The notes: a model not told the origin generated them from the letters alone. A stretch of DNA of 64,000 nt from Thiosocius sp963808165 (GCA_963808165.1 CAWEET010000005.1:248001-312000); one strand, 5' to 3'; shown: positions 46,166-55,025, counted from the first letter of the stretch. Program-made: numbers and translations.

Positions 46166-47017
46166 TCACAAATCCGGTAGGGTCAGCAGCGGCATATCCA
46201 GCTCGCGCAGGACGCGGTCGGTTGCGCTGCCGCGCATGCGGCCGAGCATCCCAAGTGGACCGCGCGTGCTCAATATGACCATTTGCATGTCGAGGTTGCG
46301 CGCTGCGGCGATGACGCAGTCGACCGGTTCGCCATCGCGCGCCTCCCGACGCCAGTTCAGGCCAGCCCGCTGCGGCAGCAGGAGTTCCGACGCGTCGTCG
46401 CCATCAGCGGTGTGAAGCAGCACGATCTCCACATCGTTTCCGCCGGAGAGCACCGGCAGCCATTCCCTGAGATAGGTCAGCGCAGGTCGTTGATCATTCT
46501 CGAAATCGAGGGCGCACAGCACGCGCCGCAGCGTCGACCTTCCGGTCTGCGGATCGACGAAGCCGGTGGTTCGTTTCGGCAGCATCAGCGTATGACTCTT
46601 GGTCAGGAAACTGACGTGGTCTGCGACCGAGGGATTAAGCAGCCGGGCCAGGCCGGTGCGCCCCTCTGTAGCCATCACCAGCAGATCGGTGGGGTGCTTG
46701 CGCAAGTAGTCGGTGATGCCCAGGCGCGGGTCATGATCCCGCATTGCCATCTTGGCAACCTCGATGTTCAGCGTTTCGGCCACGGCGGTGCGTGGCGCTT
46801 CCTCCGGAAGCAGACCCCATTTCGTCAATGTGGCACGCACGCCTGGAAAGCGCGCCCAGGGCACCGCATCGCGGCCCTCCGCGCCGATGTGGAGCAGCGT
46901 CAACCTTGCCTGATGCTCCACTGCGAACGCCAATGCATGGTAGAAGGCGCGCTCGCTCTCGGGGGTGAAGTCGGTGGTGATCAGAACCTTTGGTGTAATC
47001 TGGCGTGAATCGCGCAC
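46166..47017 (-). CDS. Tandem-domain universal stress protein
   Basis: 283 residues from GTG 47017, with a strong GGAGAGG site; an earlier TTG adds 20 unlikely residues. Two UspA domains: the first with KVLITTDFTPESERAF and ATEGRTGLARLL, the second with RRVLCALDFENDQ and STRGPLGMLGRMRGSATDRV. The second has the G-x2-G-x7-GS ATP-binding pattern; the first ends in NPSVADHV and is less canonical. Role in stress survival is inferred from family. Confidence 0.88.
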   Translation of the reverse strand: MRDSRQITPKVLITTDFTPESERAFYHALAFAVEHQARLTLLHIGAEGRDAVPWARFPGVRATLTKWGLLPEEAPRTAVAETLNIEVAKMAMRDHDPRLGITDYLRKHPTDLLVMATEGRTGLARLLNPSVADHVSFLTKSHTLMLPKRTTGFVDPQTGRSTLRRVLCALDFENDQRPALTYLREWLPVLSGGNDVEIVLLHTADGDDASELLLPQRAGLNWRREARDGEPVDCVIAAARNLDMQMVILSTRGPLGMLGRMRGSATDRVLRELDMPLLTLPDL

Positions 47018-47147
47018 TGTCCTCTCCTCTGATCCCGCCCGATTGTAGTCGTTTCTAGTATCATCGTGGCCCGACAAGGCAGTGTTCTGACGTCCCGGTG
47101 TTCATCGATGATGATAAACAGGCGGGCCGGGTGACTCAGGAGCGATT

Positions 47148-47540
47148 GTGTATTCGAACAGATTTCCCTGCCCATGCTGCGGTTACAGAGTTTTCGATCA
47201 TCAGCCGGGCTTCAATCAGCTGTGTCCGATCTGCGGTTGGGAGGACAGTCTGGATCAACTGCGCTTTCCGACCATGCCGGGCAGCGCCAACCATGTGAGC
47301 CTGGTCGAGGCGCAACGCAATTACGTCAGGCGGGGTACCGCCGAGCGGCGCAAACAGGGCCAGACGCGCCGGCCGTTCGACGACGAGCCGCGCGACGAGC
47401 GGTGGCGTCCTGTCGATTTGAAGCGAGACAATATCGAACAGCCGCAGCGCGGCCAGAATTACGCTGATTCCTACCCTTACCAAGATACCACGGTGCTCTA
47501 CTACTGGCGTACCACCTATTGGAGGCGGGTCGTCGGTTGA
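47148..47540 (+). CDS. CPCC-domain cysteine-rich protein
   Basis: 130 residues from a GTG with a CAGGAG site. N-terminal CPCCGYRVFDHQPGF and LCPICGWEDS give two cysteine pairs, a probable zinc ribbon of the CPCC family (PF14206). The remainder is polar and ends in YYWRTTYWRR. Function unknown. It is convergent with the kinase gene, 9 bases from its end. Confidence 0.8.
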   Translation: MYSNRFPCPCCGYRVFDHQPGFNQLCPICGWEDSLDQLRFPTMPGSANHVSLVEAQRNYVRRGTAERRKQGQTRRPFDDEPRDERWRPVDLKRDNIEQPQRGQNYADSYPYQDTTVLYYWRTTYWRRVVG

Positions 47541-47549
47541 CCTGGCGTT

Positions 47550-48530
47550 TCAGAAAAGGCGCAACGGCGGGTCGTTTTCCAGAACATCGAACTGATGCCC
47601 GAGGTCGTGCACGTGCTGCGACCAATAGTGTGGCGATGCCACCCAGGCAAATGCGGCCGGGAAGGCCGGGTCCGACCAGCGTTTCGCGATCCAGCCGCTG
47701 TAATGCACCATGCGCAGCGCGCGCAACGGCTCGATCAGCGCCAGTTCGCGCGGGTCGAATTCGTGAAACAGCGTGTAGCCCTCGAGCATCGCGCTGAGCT
47801 GAACGGTACGCTCCGCGCGATCACCGTTGAGCAGCATCCAGAGGTCCTGAACCGCTGGGCCGTTGCGGCAATCGTCAAGGTCCACGAAGTGCGGTCCCTG
47901 TTGCGTCCAAAGGATGTTGCCGTGGTGGCAGTCGCCGTGCAATCGGATCGCGTTGGAGTGGGTGTCGCTTAGGCGCTGCTCGACCGCGCTGAGGATGCGT
48001 TCGCTGATGTCGGCATAGCCGTCACGTTCCTGCGCTGGCAGCAGCCGGCTATGCAGCACCTCTTCGCGCGCGTTCCATCCCATGCTGGCGACATCCAGGG
48101 CCGGGCGGTGCCTGAATGCGTGGGCCTGACCGGCCAGGTGAATCCGGCCGATGAAGCGTCCAATCCATTCCAACTGGTCGAGATCACCTGGCTCGGGTGC
48201 ACGGCCCCCGTGGCGCGAGAATAGGGCATGTCGAAAGCCGGCGTGTGAAAACAGCGATCTGCCTTCTGAGTCGCGCCATGGCGCCACCACCGGGATTTCC
48301 GCGGCCGCAAGCAGTGCGGCAAACTCGTGTTCCTCTAGGATCTGTTCGTCAGTCCAGCGGTCCGGCCGATAGAACTTCGCGACCATCGGCGTCCGTTGAT
48401 CCATGCCGACCTGAAACACGCGGTTCTCGTAGCTGTTGAGAGCCAGCAGATGGCCATCCGGCGACAGCCCGGTGCAAGCGATGGCCTCCATGATCAGGTC
48501 GGGTGTCAGGCGTTCGTAAGGATGAATCAA
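47550..48530 (-). CDS. srkA: SrkA/YihE-like stress response kinase
   Basis: 326 residues from TTG 48530, overlapping the glutaredoxin stop; the first ATG is 13 codons further in. Aminoglycoside-phosphotransferase/choline-kinase fold: SYENRVFQV, VAKFYRPDRWTDEQILEEH, catalytic RLHGDCHHGNILW, metal-binding FVDLDDC. E. coli SrkA counters reactive-oxygen and MazF-linked death. It is probably co-transcribed with the upstream glutaredoxin. Confidence 0.9.
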   Translation of the reverse strand: MIHPYERLTPDLIMEAIACTGLSPDGHLLALNSYENRVFQVGMDQRTPMVAKFYRPDRWTDEQILEEHEFAALLAAAEIPVVAPWRDSEGRSLFSHAGFRHALFSRHGGRAPEPGDLDQLEWIGRFIGRIHLAGQAHAFRHRPALDVASMGWNAREEVLHSRLLPAQERDGYADISERILSAVEQRLSDTHSNAIRLHGDCHHGNILWTQQGPHFVDLDDCRNGPAVQDLWMLLNGDRAERTVQLSAMLEGYTLFHEFDPRELALIEPLRALRMVHYSGWIAKRWSDPAFPAAFAWVASPHYWSQHVHDLGHQFDVLENDPPLRLF

Positions 48531-48763
48531 GATCGTAGCAGGGCGTCCAGGCGCCTCTTGTCGAAACCGTCGATGTGCGTCTCGCCGATCACGATCAGCG
48601 GAACGCCACGTGCGCCGAGTCGCGCAAAGGCCTTTTGAGCACGGGCATTGCGCTGCACATCGAGTATCTGAAAGCGCAGCCCTCTGCGTTCCAGATACTG
48701 TTTGGCCTGCCGGCAATGTGGGCAGTTGCTGGTGCTGTAGAGGGTGATTCTCGGTATTGTCAT
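48527..48763 (-). CDS. Glutaredoxin-family protein
   Basis: 78 residues with active site CPHC (STSNCPHCRQAKQYLE) and the cis-Pro motif GVPLIVIG. A small dithiol glutaredoxin or NrdH-like redoxin in the cytoplasm. It is translationally coupled to the SrkA-like kinase, a plausible oxidative-stress pair. Confidence 0.87.
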   Translation of the reverse strand: MTIPRITLYSTSNCPHCRQAKQYLERRGLRFQILDVQRNARAQKAFARLGARGVPLIVIGETHIDGFDKRRLDALLRS

Positions 48764-48794
48764 TGCGGGAAATCCCCGGTGGCCCAGCGGCGCG

Positions 48795-49679
48795 TCAGGC
48801 GCCGGTCAGTCGGGCTTCTGCCTCGCGGTATTTTTCGGCTGTCCGGCGGATGATCTCGGGCGGCAGTCTCGGGCCGGGTGGCGTCTTGTCCCAGTCCAAT
48901 GTCTCGAGATAGTCACGCACGAATTGTTTGTCGAAGCTCGGTGGACTGGCGCCTGGCCGGTATTCATCGGCAGGCCAGAAGCGCGAAGAATCCGGTGTGA
49001 GCACCTCGTCGATCAGGTGCAGCCGACCGGCCGCGTCCAGGCCGAACTCGAACTTGGTGTCGGCAATGATGATCCCGTGCTCCAGCGCATAGGCTGCGCA
49101 TTCATCGTAAATTCGTATACTCGTATCACGCACCTGCTCGGCCAGGTCCGTCCCAAGCAGTTCCACGGTGCGCGCAAAGTCGATGTTCTGGTCATGATCG
49201 CCGACTTCGGCCTTAGTGGAGGGCGTATAGAGGGTCGCGGGCAGTTTGTCGGCCATGCGCAGGCCCTTCGGCAGTTCGATGCCGCAGACCCGGCCGCTGG
49301 CCTGATAATCCTTCCAGCCCGACCCGATGAGGTAGCCGCGAACGATGGCCTCGACCGGCAAGGGCTTGAGTGTTTTCACTACCATGGCGCGGTCGCCCAG
49401 CCGCTCGCGCTCTGCGGCATCCGGAACGGCCTGTTCCAGCGGCAGCTCGCTGAGGTGGTTGGGGATGATGTCGCGCGTCCGCTCGAACCAGAATTTGGCG
49501 ACCCGGGTCAGCACCTCGCCTTTGCAGGGGATCGGCTCCGGCAGCACGACGTCGAAGGCCGACAGGCGGTCGCTGGCGACGATCAGCAGATGGTCGCCGT
49601 CGATTTCGTAGATGTCTCGAACCTTGCCGCGGCTTATCAGCGGCAGGCCGGAGAGTTCGGAATGATGTAGTGCGCTCAT
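48795..49679 (-). CDS. purC: SAICAR synthetase (PurC, long type)
   Basis: 294 residues. ATP-dependent joining of aspartate to CAIR in purine synthesis. RGKVRDIYEIDGDHLLIVASDRLSAFD, then VRGYLIGSGWKDY, IADTKFEFG and LIDEVLTPDSSRFW are diagnostic. ATG at 49679. Divergent from the hypothetical gene at 49774. Confidence 0.97.
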   Translation of the reverse strand: MSALHHSELSGLPLISRGKVRDIYEIDGDHLLIVASDRLSAFDVVLPEPIPCKGEVLTRVAKFWFERTRDIIPNHLSELPLEQAVPDAAERERLGDRAMVVKTLKPLPVEAIVRGYLIGSGWKDYQASGRVCGIELPKGLRMADKLPATLYTPSTKAEVGDHDQNIDFARTVELLGTDLAEQVRDTSIRIYDECAAYALEHGIIIADTKFEFGLDAAGRLHLIDEVLTPDSSRFWPADEYRPGASPPSFDKQFVRDYLETLDWDKTPPGPRLPPEIIRRTAEKYREAEARLTGA

Positions 49680-49773
49680 CGCTTGCTCGCAGGCGTCGGA
49701 AAGTCGAAATTATAGCGCCCGGACCCGCTTGGTGGCATCTTATCGCCCATCTGATCGAGCGACGCAGCCTGCC

Positions 49774-50217
49774 ATGACAGCCACCACCCCGACAGACGAT
49801 CCGTATCTCGCCGCATTTCGCGGCAGCTTCACCTCGGCCCTGCGCTGGCCGCAGCTGGATTCGCTGTGGAGCCGCGTGCGCGAGGCGCCAGAGCGCTGGT
49901 ACGTCTATGCGGTGGGTGAGCCGCCACCGAGCTCGCCGGCCAGCGCGGACGAACTGCTGCGTTTCATCGCTGAGATCGATCAGCTCTTGCGTCGCGAGCA
50001 CGATGAAGATTATTGCGGCATCGTCTACGCTGACCGGCTTGCCGCACCTTCGATGATCAAGATCTACGATCCCAATAATCTCGGTGTTTCCTGCGGCTAT
50101 AGCGACAATCCGCCGCTGCCGGGCTGGGTGCTGAGCCGTCTGCCGCCGGCAGATCTTGCGGCGGCGCGACAACCTGCTGGAAGGCGGCGCTGGTGGCAGC
50201 GTCTGTTTGCCGGCTGA
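49774..50217 (+). CDS. Hypothetical protein
   Basis: 147 residues from ATG 49774; no signal peptide or membrane helix. The centre is rich in acidic residues (LLRREHDEDYCGIVYAD) and in IKIYDPNNLGVSCGY. It resembles nothing I can name with confidence. It is divergent from purC; the repeat element begins 37 bases after its stop. Confidence 0.65.
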   Translation: MTATTPTDDPYLAAFRGSFTSALRWPQLDSLWSRVREAPERWYVYAVGEPPPSSPASADELLRFIAEIDQLLRREHDEDYCGIVYADRLAAPSMIKIYDPNNLGVSCGYSDNPPLPGWVLSRLPPADLAAARQPAGRRRWWQRLFAG

Positions 50218-50253
50218 GACATCAGGGGGTCTCCGCTATTGCAGCGTCGGCAT

Positions 50254-50523
50254 TAGGGCCTGTTAACACTAATCCGGAGCGTGTCGCCGGAGGCCATTTT
50301 TTCGCAGATCAAGGCGTAACGAGCGCTGTGTAGCAGGCTACATAAGCGAGGTGCAACGCAGAGCTGTGGAAAAATGGCCCCGTCCCTTCGGGTTGCGCCC
50401 CAAAATGGGCCACTCGGTGTTACTCGTCGTTCATTTGGAATGACCAAACTTCACTCCTCGCGCCTTGATTGGCCCATGTTGGGGCAGCAACGACGCGATC
50501 CGGATTAGTGTTAACAGGCCCTA
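50254..50523. repeat. 270 bp element (family B) with 25-34 bp terminal inverted repeats
   Basis: Bases 50254-50278 and 50499-50523 are perfect inverted copies of TAGGGCCTGTTAACACTAAT plus CCGGA, and pairing continues to about 34 bases with two mismatches. The ends read TTAG on the left and CTAG on the right. The interior has GC-rich stems but no gene. Size and ends fit a miniature inverted-repeat transposable element; no transposase lies nearby. Confidence 0.78.
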
Positions 50524-50738
50524 GGCCGGTCAGGCGTTTTCATGGGCAGTACGAGTCGATGTGCGGCTCCGAGGTACGGTGGCGTAGATGCCCGCAGCGC
50601 TTTGGCCTTGCCGCTCGCAGGGTAACCATCGCTTGTCGCTAATGGTAATATCCAACCAATTCGCATGGGTTTCGGTATTCCGCCGTCAGGCCCGATGGCG
50701 GGACCGCGACCTTGATCGCCAATGGCCGGAGCAGTTTC

Positions 50739-51170
50739 ATGAGCGACCGAAAACAGACCGAAGCGCTGAGCGACATTACCCGGGCAGTCATGGGGCTCCT
50801 GGATTCCTGGCAGCTCGACACGCAGGAGATTCAGGGCGTGCTTTGCTTGCCGGAAAACGTCCGAGTACGGGCGCTGAACAAGTTTCGCGAGGGTACCGAC
50901 GTGTTGCCCGACGACCCGACCGTGCTGCGTCGGGCCAGCTATCTACTGCGCATCTCTGAAGCCTTACGCACCACCTACCCGCTGAATCCGCGCATAGCCG
51001 GGCGCTGGGTTCGGCAAGGACACCGTCGCTTCGGGCGACGGTCACCCTTGTCGATCATCCTGCGCGACGGCGAGAGTGGACTCATCGCGGTGTTGTCGGA
51101 ACTCGACTGCACCTTTTCCTGGGATCTCACCGGTTCCCAACCCATGGGCTACCGCCCGACGCAGTCCTAG
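50739..51170 (+). CDS. DUF2384 (MbcA/ParS/Xre toxin-binding) antitoxin-like protein, no partner toxin seen
   Basis: 143 residues from ATG 50739 with a GGAG site. A small helical N-terminus (LSDITRAVMGLLDSWQLD) and a C-terminal DUF2384-like segment (YLLRISEALRTTYPLNPRIA, then FGRRSPLSIILRDGESGLIA). Such proteins normally neutralise a RES-domain NAD-degrading toxin, but no RES gene follows. It is flanked by family B (50254-50523) and family A/C (51167-51340) repeats. Its TAG stop is within the CTAG end of the latter. Antitoxin function is inferred from the domain only. Confidence 0.72.
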   Translation: MSDRKQTEALSDITRAVMGLLDSWQLDTQEIQGVLCLPENVRVRALNKFREGTDVLPDDPTVLRRASYLLRISEALRTTYPLNPRIAGRWVRQGHRRFGRRSPLSIILRDGESGLIAVLSELDCTFSWDLTGSQPMGYRPTQS

Positions 51171-51340
51171 TGGGCCAGAAGTTTGCACCGTTTCTGTCCC
51201 CCGCGGAGGGGGCGCTCCGAATGCGCCACTGCCGCGTTGGGAATCTTGCCAAGGAACGTCTGCCATTACCTGCCGAGTGCGCCTTGCCTTGAGCCAATAG
51301 CGGGGATATGAGAACGACACAAATGACCGCAAGGCCCACT
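51167..51340. repeat. 174 bp diverged relative of the family A element
   Basis: It begins CTAGTGGGCCAGAAG and ends AAGGCCCACT. Read on the minus strand, it carries TTGGCTCAAGGCAAGGCGCAC and then AATGGCAG, nearly the same as the interior of the element at 13069-13337. The terminal repeats have decayed to about 8 bases and the right CTAG is lost. The left CTAG coincides with the stop codon of the DUF2384 gene, as at pilU. Confidence 0.65.
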
Positions 51341-51826
51341 CGCAGTCTGCACGGCCTGGCATATCGCGCCTCTGTTGCGCATTGACCACCTGTCCTCCTT
51401 GAGTGAGCGCCACAGTGCGCCCGAGCCGGCAAATCCTGGATTGCCGTGCAGAGTCTGGCTAACCCCAATGGCACTTACTTATTGCGCCAGGTCGTTTCTG
51501 GAGAAAACGTCGGCGGGGCCATGCCGCCGCCGTCGAGCCTACAGGGACGTATTCACGCCGTTTTGCGCAAGAAATGATCGCAGTTCCCCAGTCCAACTTG
51601 TCGCTTGCGCTCTTAAGCAGGAGTCAGGTGCCATTCTGGCAAGCCCAGGGGGAATTCAAGGCCCGAATCACCCGGACGCTAACGTCCCAAGGCGCTCTGT
51701 TGCTCACTGCGATCTGCCCGTGGAGGCGGTGATGAGAAAAGAAGTTGCTTGACCTGGCGTGCTGCGCGGCAGCGGGATTGGAATCAGTAAACCTCACAAA
51801 CCGCCGGTCCGGTTCGCTGCTGAGGC
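51341..51826. other. Non-coding gap with a GC-rich hairpin
   Basis: About 490 bases with no gene I can support; short open frames have no family resemblance and no RES toxin domain was recognised. A stem CGGCGG-GGCCATG-CCGCCG at 51511-51529 lies within a stretch that looks like intergenic repeat sequence. Confidence 0.45.
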
Positions 51827-52219
51827 TCAAAGCAGCCCGCCATGCCGGGCCTCATCATCAGGTAACAGGCGCATTTGCTTCAGTTTCCAGTCTTCACCGT
51901 CGCGCTGCAGCAGCATCTCCACGCCCTGGCGGTTGACGCTGCCGTCCGTGCTGCGGGTGGTCTCGAGCGACTTGAACAGAATTCGCTCTTCGCTGGCGGT
52001 CCGGATGTCCGGGGCGCTGTAACCGAGGTCGCTCAGCAGCCCCTGGGGGAACTCATGCTCACACTGACGGTACCAATCGTCGAATTCAAGGGCATCGAAC
52101 CCCGGGACCCCGAACACCATCACATCGCGCGATATCATCGCCATGTGCGCAGCGAGGTCCCCCTCGAGGGCGGTGCTGACGAATTGCTCAAGCCAGTTTT
52201 CAACGATCTTCACAGTCAT
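51827..52219 (-). CDS. SnoaL/NTF2-like protein
   Basis: 130 residues from ATG 52219. IVENWLEQFVSTALEGDLAAHMAMIS and the later EMLLQRDGEDWKLKQMRLL match the cone-shaped NTF2/SnoaL-like fold. Catalytic residues are not identifiable and the substrate is unknown. It lies leftward between the repeat patch and the Sel1 gene. Confidence 0.68.
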   Translation of the reverse strand: MTVKIVENWLEQFVSTALEGDLAAHMAMISRDVMVFGVPGFDALEFDDWYRQCEHEFPQGLLSDLGYSAPDIRTASEERILFKSLETTRSTDGSVNRQGVEMLLQRDGEDWKLKQMRLLPDDEARHGGLL

Positions 52220-52353
52220 GGGTCTTCTCAATACGGCCAGATTTGCCGCGGGATTTGAACATGGCGGCGAGTAATTATTCACACCCGCCTGGCGCGGCAA
52301 TTTGCCGCTTCTCGCGTCAATTTACCGTCGTGTTGCAGATTTGGTCCACAAAA

Positions 52354-52367
52354 GTGATAAAAATCAA
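52354..52367. promoter_or_regulatory. FNR/ANR-like half-palindrome upstream of the Sel1 gene
   Basis: GTGAT-AAAA-ATCAA differs from the FNR consensus TTGAT-N4-ATCAA at one base. It lies 53 bases before the Sel1 start; a convincing -10 box is not seen at the expected distance, so this is tentative. Confidence 0.35.
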
Positions 52368-52420
52368 GAGATTCCCGGCAATGCCGGCAACGCCGTGAAC
52401 AGCGGTTCGGGAGGAATCTT

Positions 52421-52996
52421 ATGACGCTGAAACAATCCACAAAGTTATCCACAGGATTCCGTCGACATCGCCGGGCCTGTTTGCCAGTCGTCGCGGCATG
52501 CCTGTACGGTGTGGTCGCGTTGTGGGTTTGCGCGACTGCGGCGGCCGCAGATGCGGAGGTGGAGCCGCGTGGCGACACTGCCACCCAGCCCCGCGGCCTG
52601 CTCGCCCGGGCACAGGCCGGTGATCCCTGGGCGCAGCTGAATCTGGGCGCGGCGTTCGACCATGGTGCAGGCGGCTTTCCGCTCGACCCGGTGCGAGCCG
52701 TGGCCTGGTACCGGCGCGCCGCCGAGGCCGGTTTGGCGGAGGCTCAGTTCAACCTCGCCCACTGCCTTGCCACCGGCAATGGCGCCCCGCGCGACGACGC
52801 CGAGGCGTTGCGCTGGATGCTGCTCGCCGCTGAGCAGGACCTCGCCAGTGCGCAGTACCTGGCCGGGGTCATGCTCTCCGAAGGTATGGGGACGAGCAGG
52901 GATCATGAGCGTGCCGTCGCGTGGTTGGAGCGCGCCGTGGCAAACGGCAGTACCGACGCGGCACTGCTGCTGCAGCGCCTGCAGGCCGGCGACTGA
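52421..52996 (+). CDS. Exported Sel1-repeat protein
   Basis: 191 residues from ATG 52421 with a GGGAGGAAT site. A signal peptide with a long basic n-region is followed by about three Sel1 repeats (e.g. AWYRRAAEAGLAEAQFNLAH and LRWMLLAAEQDLASAQYLAG). Sel1 repeats form solenoid protein-binding surfaces, here in the periplasm or outer membrane. Partner unknown. typA begins 80 bases downstream. Confidence 0.85.
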   Translation: MTLKQSTKLSTGFRRHRRACLPVVAACLYGVVALWVCATAAAADAEVEPRGDTATQPRGLLARAQAGDPWAQLNLGAAFDHGAGGFPLDPVRAVAWYRRAAEAGLAEAQFNLAHCLATGNGAPRDDAEALRWMLLAAEQDLASAQYLAGVMLSEGMGTSRDHERAVAWLERAVANGSTDAALLLQRLQAGD

Positions 52997-53038
52997 GTCG
53001 GAGATGATCGCGGGATATCGCTGCATCGATGACACAGG

Positions 53039-53044
53039 TATAAT
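53039..53044 (+). promoter_or_regulatory. Candidate -10 box for typA
   Basis: A perfect TATAAT 33 bases before the typA start; the -35 region is weak. Confidence 0.35.
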
Positions 53045-53076
53045 TTCGCGCCTTTTCCCTTCGGTGAGTACCCCCC

Positions 53077-54888
53077 GTGATCCAGAAGCTGCGTAACGTC
53101 GCGATCATCGCGCACGTCGACCATGGCAAGACGACCCTGGTCGATGAATTGCTCAAACAGTCCGGCACGCTCGGTGACCGCTTCGGCGCAGTCGAGCGCA
53201 TCATGGACTCGAACGATCAGGAAAAGGAGCGTGGGATTACGATACTGTCGAAGAACACCGCGCTGCGCTGGAACGGTTACCGCATCAACATCGTCGATAC
53301 CCCCGGGCACGCGGATTTCGGCGGCGAGGTCGAGCGCGTGCTGTCGATGGTCGATTCGGTGCTCCTCTTGGTGGATGCCCAGGAAGGCCCGATGCCGCAG
53401 ACCCGCTTCGTTACCCAGAAGGCGTTCAAGCACGGTCTGCGCCCAATCGTCGTGATCAACAAGATCGACAAGCCCAGCGCGCGCCCGGATTGGGTGATCG
53501 ATCAGGTATTCGAGCTGTTCGACAACCTGGGCGCAAACGACCAGCAACTGGATTTTCCGATCATTTACGCATCGGCGATCAACGGTTATGCGTCTGCCGA
53601 CGACAGCGTTCGCGAAGGTGATATGACACCGCTGTTCGAGGCCATCGTCGAGCACTGCCCGGTGCCGGAGGTCGATCCGGACGGCCCGCTGCAGATGCAG
53701 ATCTCGAACCTGGATTACAACAGCTACGTTGGTGCGATTGCGGTCGGTCGGGTGACCCGTGGCAGTATCCGCCCGAATCAGCAGGTCGTCGTTGTTAAAT
53801 ACGATGGCGAACAGCACAAGGCAAAGATCGGGCTGGTCTACGGGTATCATGGCCTCGAGCGCAACGAGGTCACAGAGGCTGGCGCCGGCGACATTATCGC
53901 AATCACCGGCATTGAAGCGCCGAACGTCTCCGACACCCTGTGCGACCCCAACCACATCCAGGCCCTGCCTCCGCTGACCGTCGATGAGCCGACCGTTTCG
54001 ATGACCTTCCAGGTCAATGCGTCGCCGTTTGCCGGCCGCGAGGGCAAGTATCTGACCTCGCGCCAGCTCAAGGAGCGTCTCGAACGTGAGCTGATCCACA
54101 ATGTCGCGCTGCGCGTCGAGGAGGGTACCGACCCGGAGAAGTTCAAGGTTTCCGGGCGTGGTGAGCTGCACCTCTCGGTGCTGCTCGAGTCCATGCGGCG
54201 TGAGGGTTTCGAGCTCGCTGTTTCGCGCCCGGAGGTTATCTTTCGCGAGGTCGAAGGCGAGGTCTGCGAGCCTTACGAACAACTTACGGTGGATGTCGAG
54301 GAGCAGCATCAGGGCGCCGTCATGGAAGCGCTCGGCATGCGCAAGGGCGAACTGCGAGACATGCGGCCGGACGGCGGCGGACGGGTCCGCCTCGACTACA
54401 TCATGCCCTCGCGTGGGCTGATCGGTTTCCAGACCGAGTTCATGACCACGACCTCGGGCACCGGTCTGATCTACCACGTGTTCGATCACTATGGGGCCGC
54501 CCAACAAGGCGGCATCGCGCCGCGTAAGAACGGCGTGCTGATCTCCAATGGCAGCGGCAAGGTCCTGGGCTATGCGCTGATGAACCTGCAGGAACGCGGG
54601 CGACTGTTTTCCAAACCCGGCGATGAAGTCTATGAGGGGCAGATCGTCGGTATCCACGCCCGCGACAACGACCTCACGGTGAATCCGCTCAAGGCCAAGC
54701 AGCTCACCAATATCCGCGCAGCGGGCAAGGACGATGCGGTGATGCTGACGCCGCCGATCCGACTCACGCTGGAACAGGCACTGGAGTTCATTGAGGACGA
54801 TGAGTTGGTCGAGATCACGCCGACTGCGATTCGCCTGCGCAAGAAATTCCTCAAGGAGCACGAACGCAAACGTTCGTCTCGCGCCTGA
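53077..54888 (+). CDS. typA: Ribosome-associated GTPase TypA/BipA
   Basis: 603 residues from GTG 53077. Translational GTPase: P-loop AHVDHGKTTLVDELL, switch region ERGITIL, DTPGHADFGGEVERV, NKIDKPSARPDW. The EF-G-like domain III-V and the BipA C-terminal domain (TPPIRLTLEQALEFIEDDEL) follow. Aids 50S assembly and low-temperature growth. A series of three hairpins follows the stop. Confidence 0.97.
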   Translation: MIQKLRNVAIIAHVDHGKTTLVDELLKQSGTLGDRFGAVERIMDSNDQEKERGITILSKNTALRWNGYRINIVDTPGHADFGGEVERVLSMVDSVLLLVDAQEGPMPQTRFVTQKAFKHGLRPIVVINKIDKPSARPDWVIDQVFELFDNLGANDQQLDFPIIYASAINGYASADDSVREGDMTPLFEAIVEHCPVPEVDPDGPLQMQISNLDYNSYVGAIAVGRVTRGSIRPNQQVVVVKYDGEQHKAKIGLVYGYHGLERNEVTEAGAGDIIAITGIEAPNVSDTLCDPNHIQALPPLTVDEPTVSMTFQVNASPFAGREGKYLTSRQLKERLERELIHNVALRVEEGTDPEKFKVSGRGELHLSVLLESMRREGFELAVSRPEVIFREVEGEVCEPYEQLTVDVEEQHQGAVMEALGMRKGELRDMRPDGGGRVRLDYIMPSRGLIGFQTEFMTTTSGTGLIYHVFDHYGAAQQGGIAPRKNGVLISNGSGKVLGYALMNLQERGRLFSKPGDEVYEGQIVGIHARDNDLTVNPLKAKQLTNIRAAGKDDAVMLTPPIRLTLEQALEFIEDDELVEITPTAIRLRKKFLKEHERKRSSRA

Positions 54889-54970
54889 GAGCCGGTGTCG
54901 GGCCAGTGACTCGAATTCGCGGTTAGCCCCGATGGCGCTGGCGTGCGCACCCCGGCGGATTGGTCAATCA

Positions 54971-54992
54971 AGTGGTAGCTACGGCTACCACT
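54971..54992 (+). terminator. Hairpin 1 after typA
   Basis: AGTGGTAGC-TACG-GCTACCACT, a perfect 9-bp stem with only a short T-run (TTT-GG). A possible weak terminator for typA. Confidence 0.5.
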
Positions 54993-55025
54993 TTGGTCGG
55001 CGCTTCCCTGCGCCTCACCCCTGCG

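Noticed and set aside
51341..51826. RES-domain toxin partner for the DUF2384 protein
   Set aside because: The forward frames downstream give no RES-like motifs, and the longest one is low-complexity with no ribosome site.
52903..54861. Long minus-strand open frame (about 650 codons) antisense to typA
   Set aside because: It mirrors the codon structure of typA, has no recognisable domains, and is rich in His/Arg/Gln as expected for an antisense shadow of a GC-rich gene.
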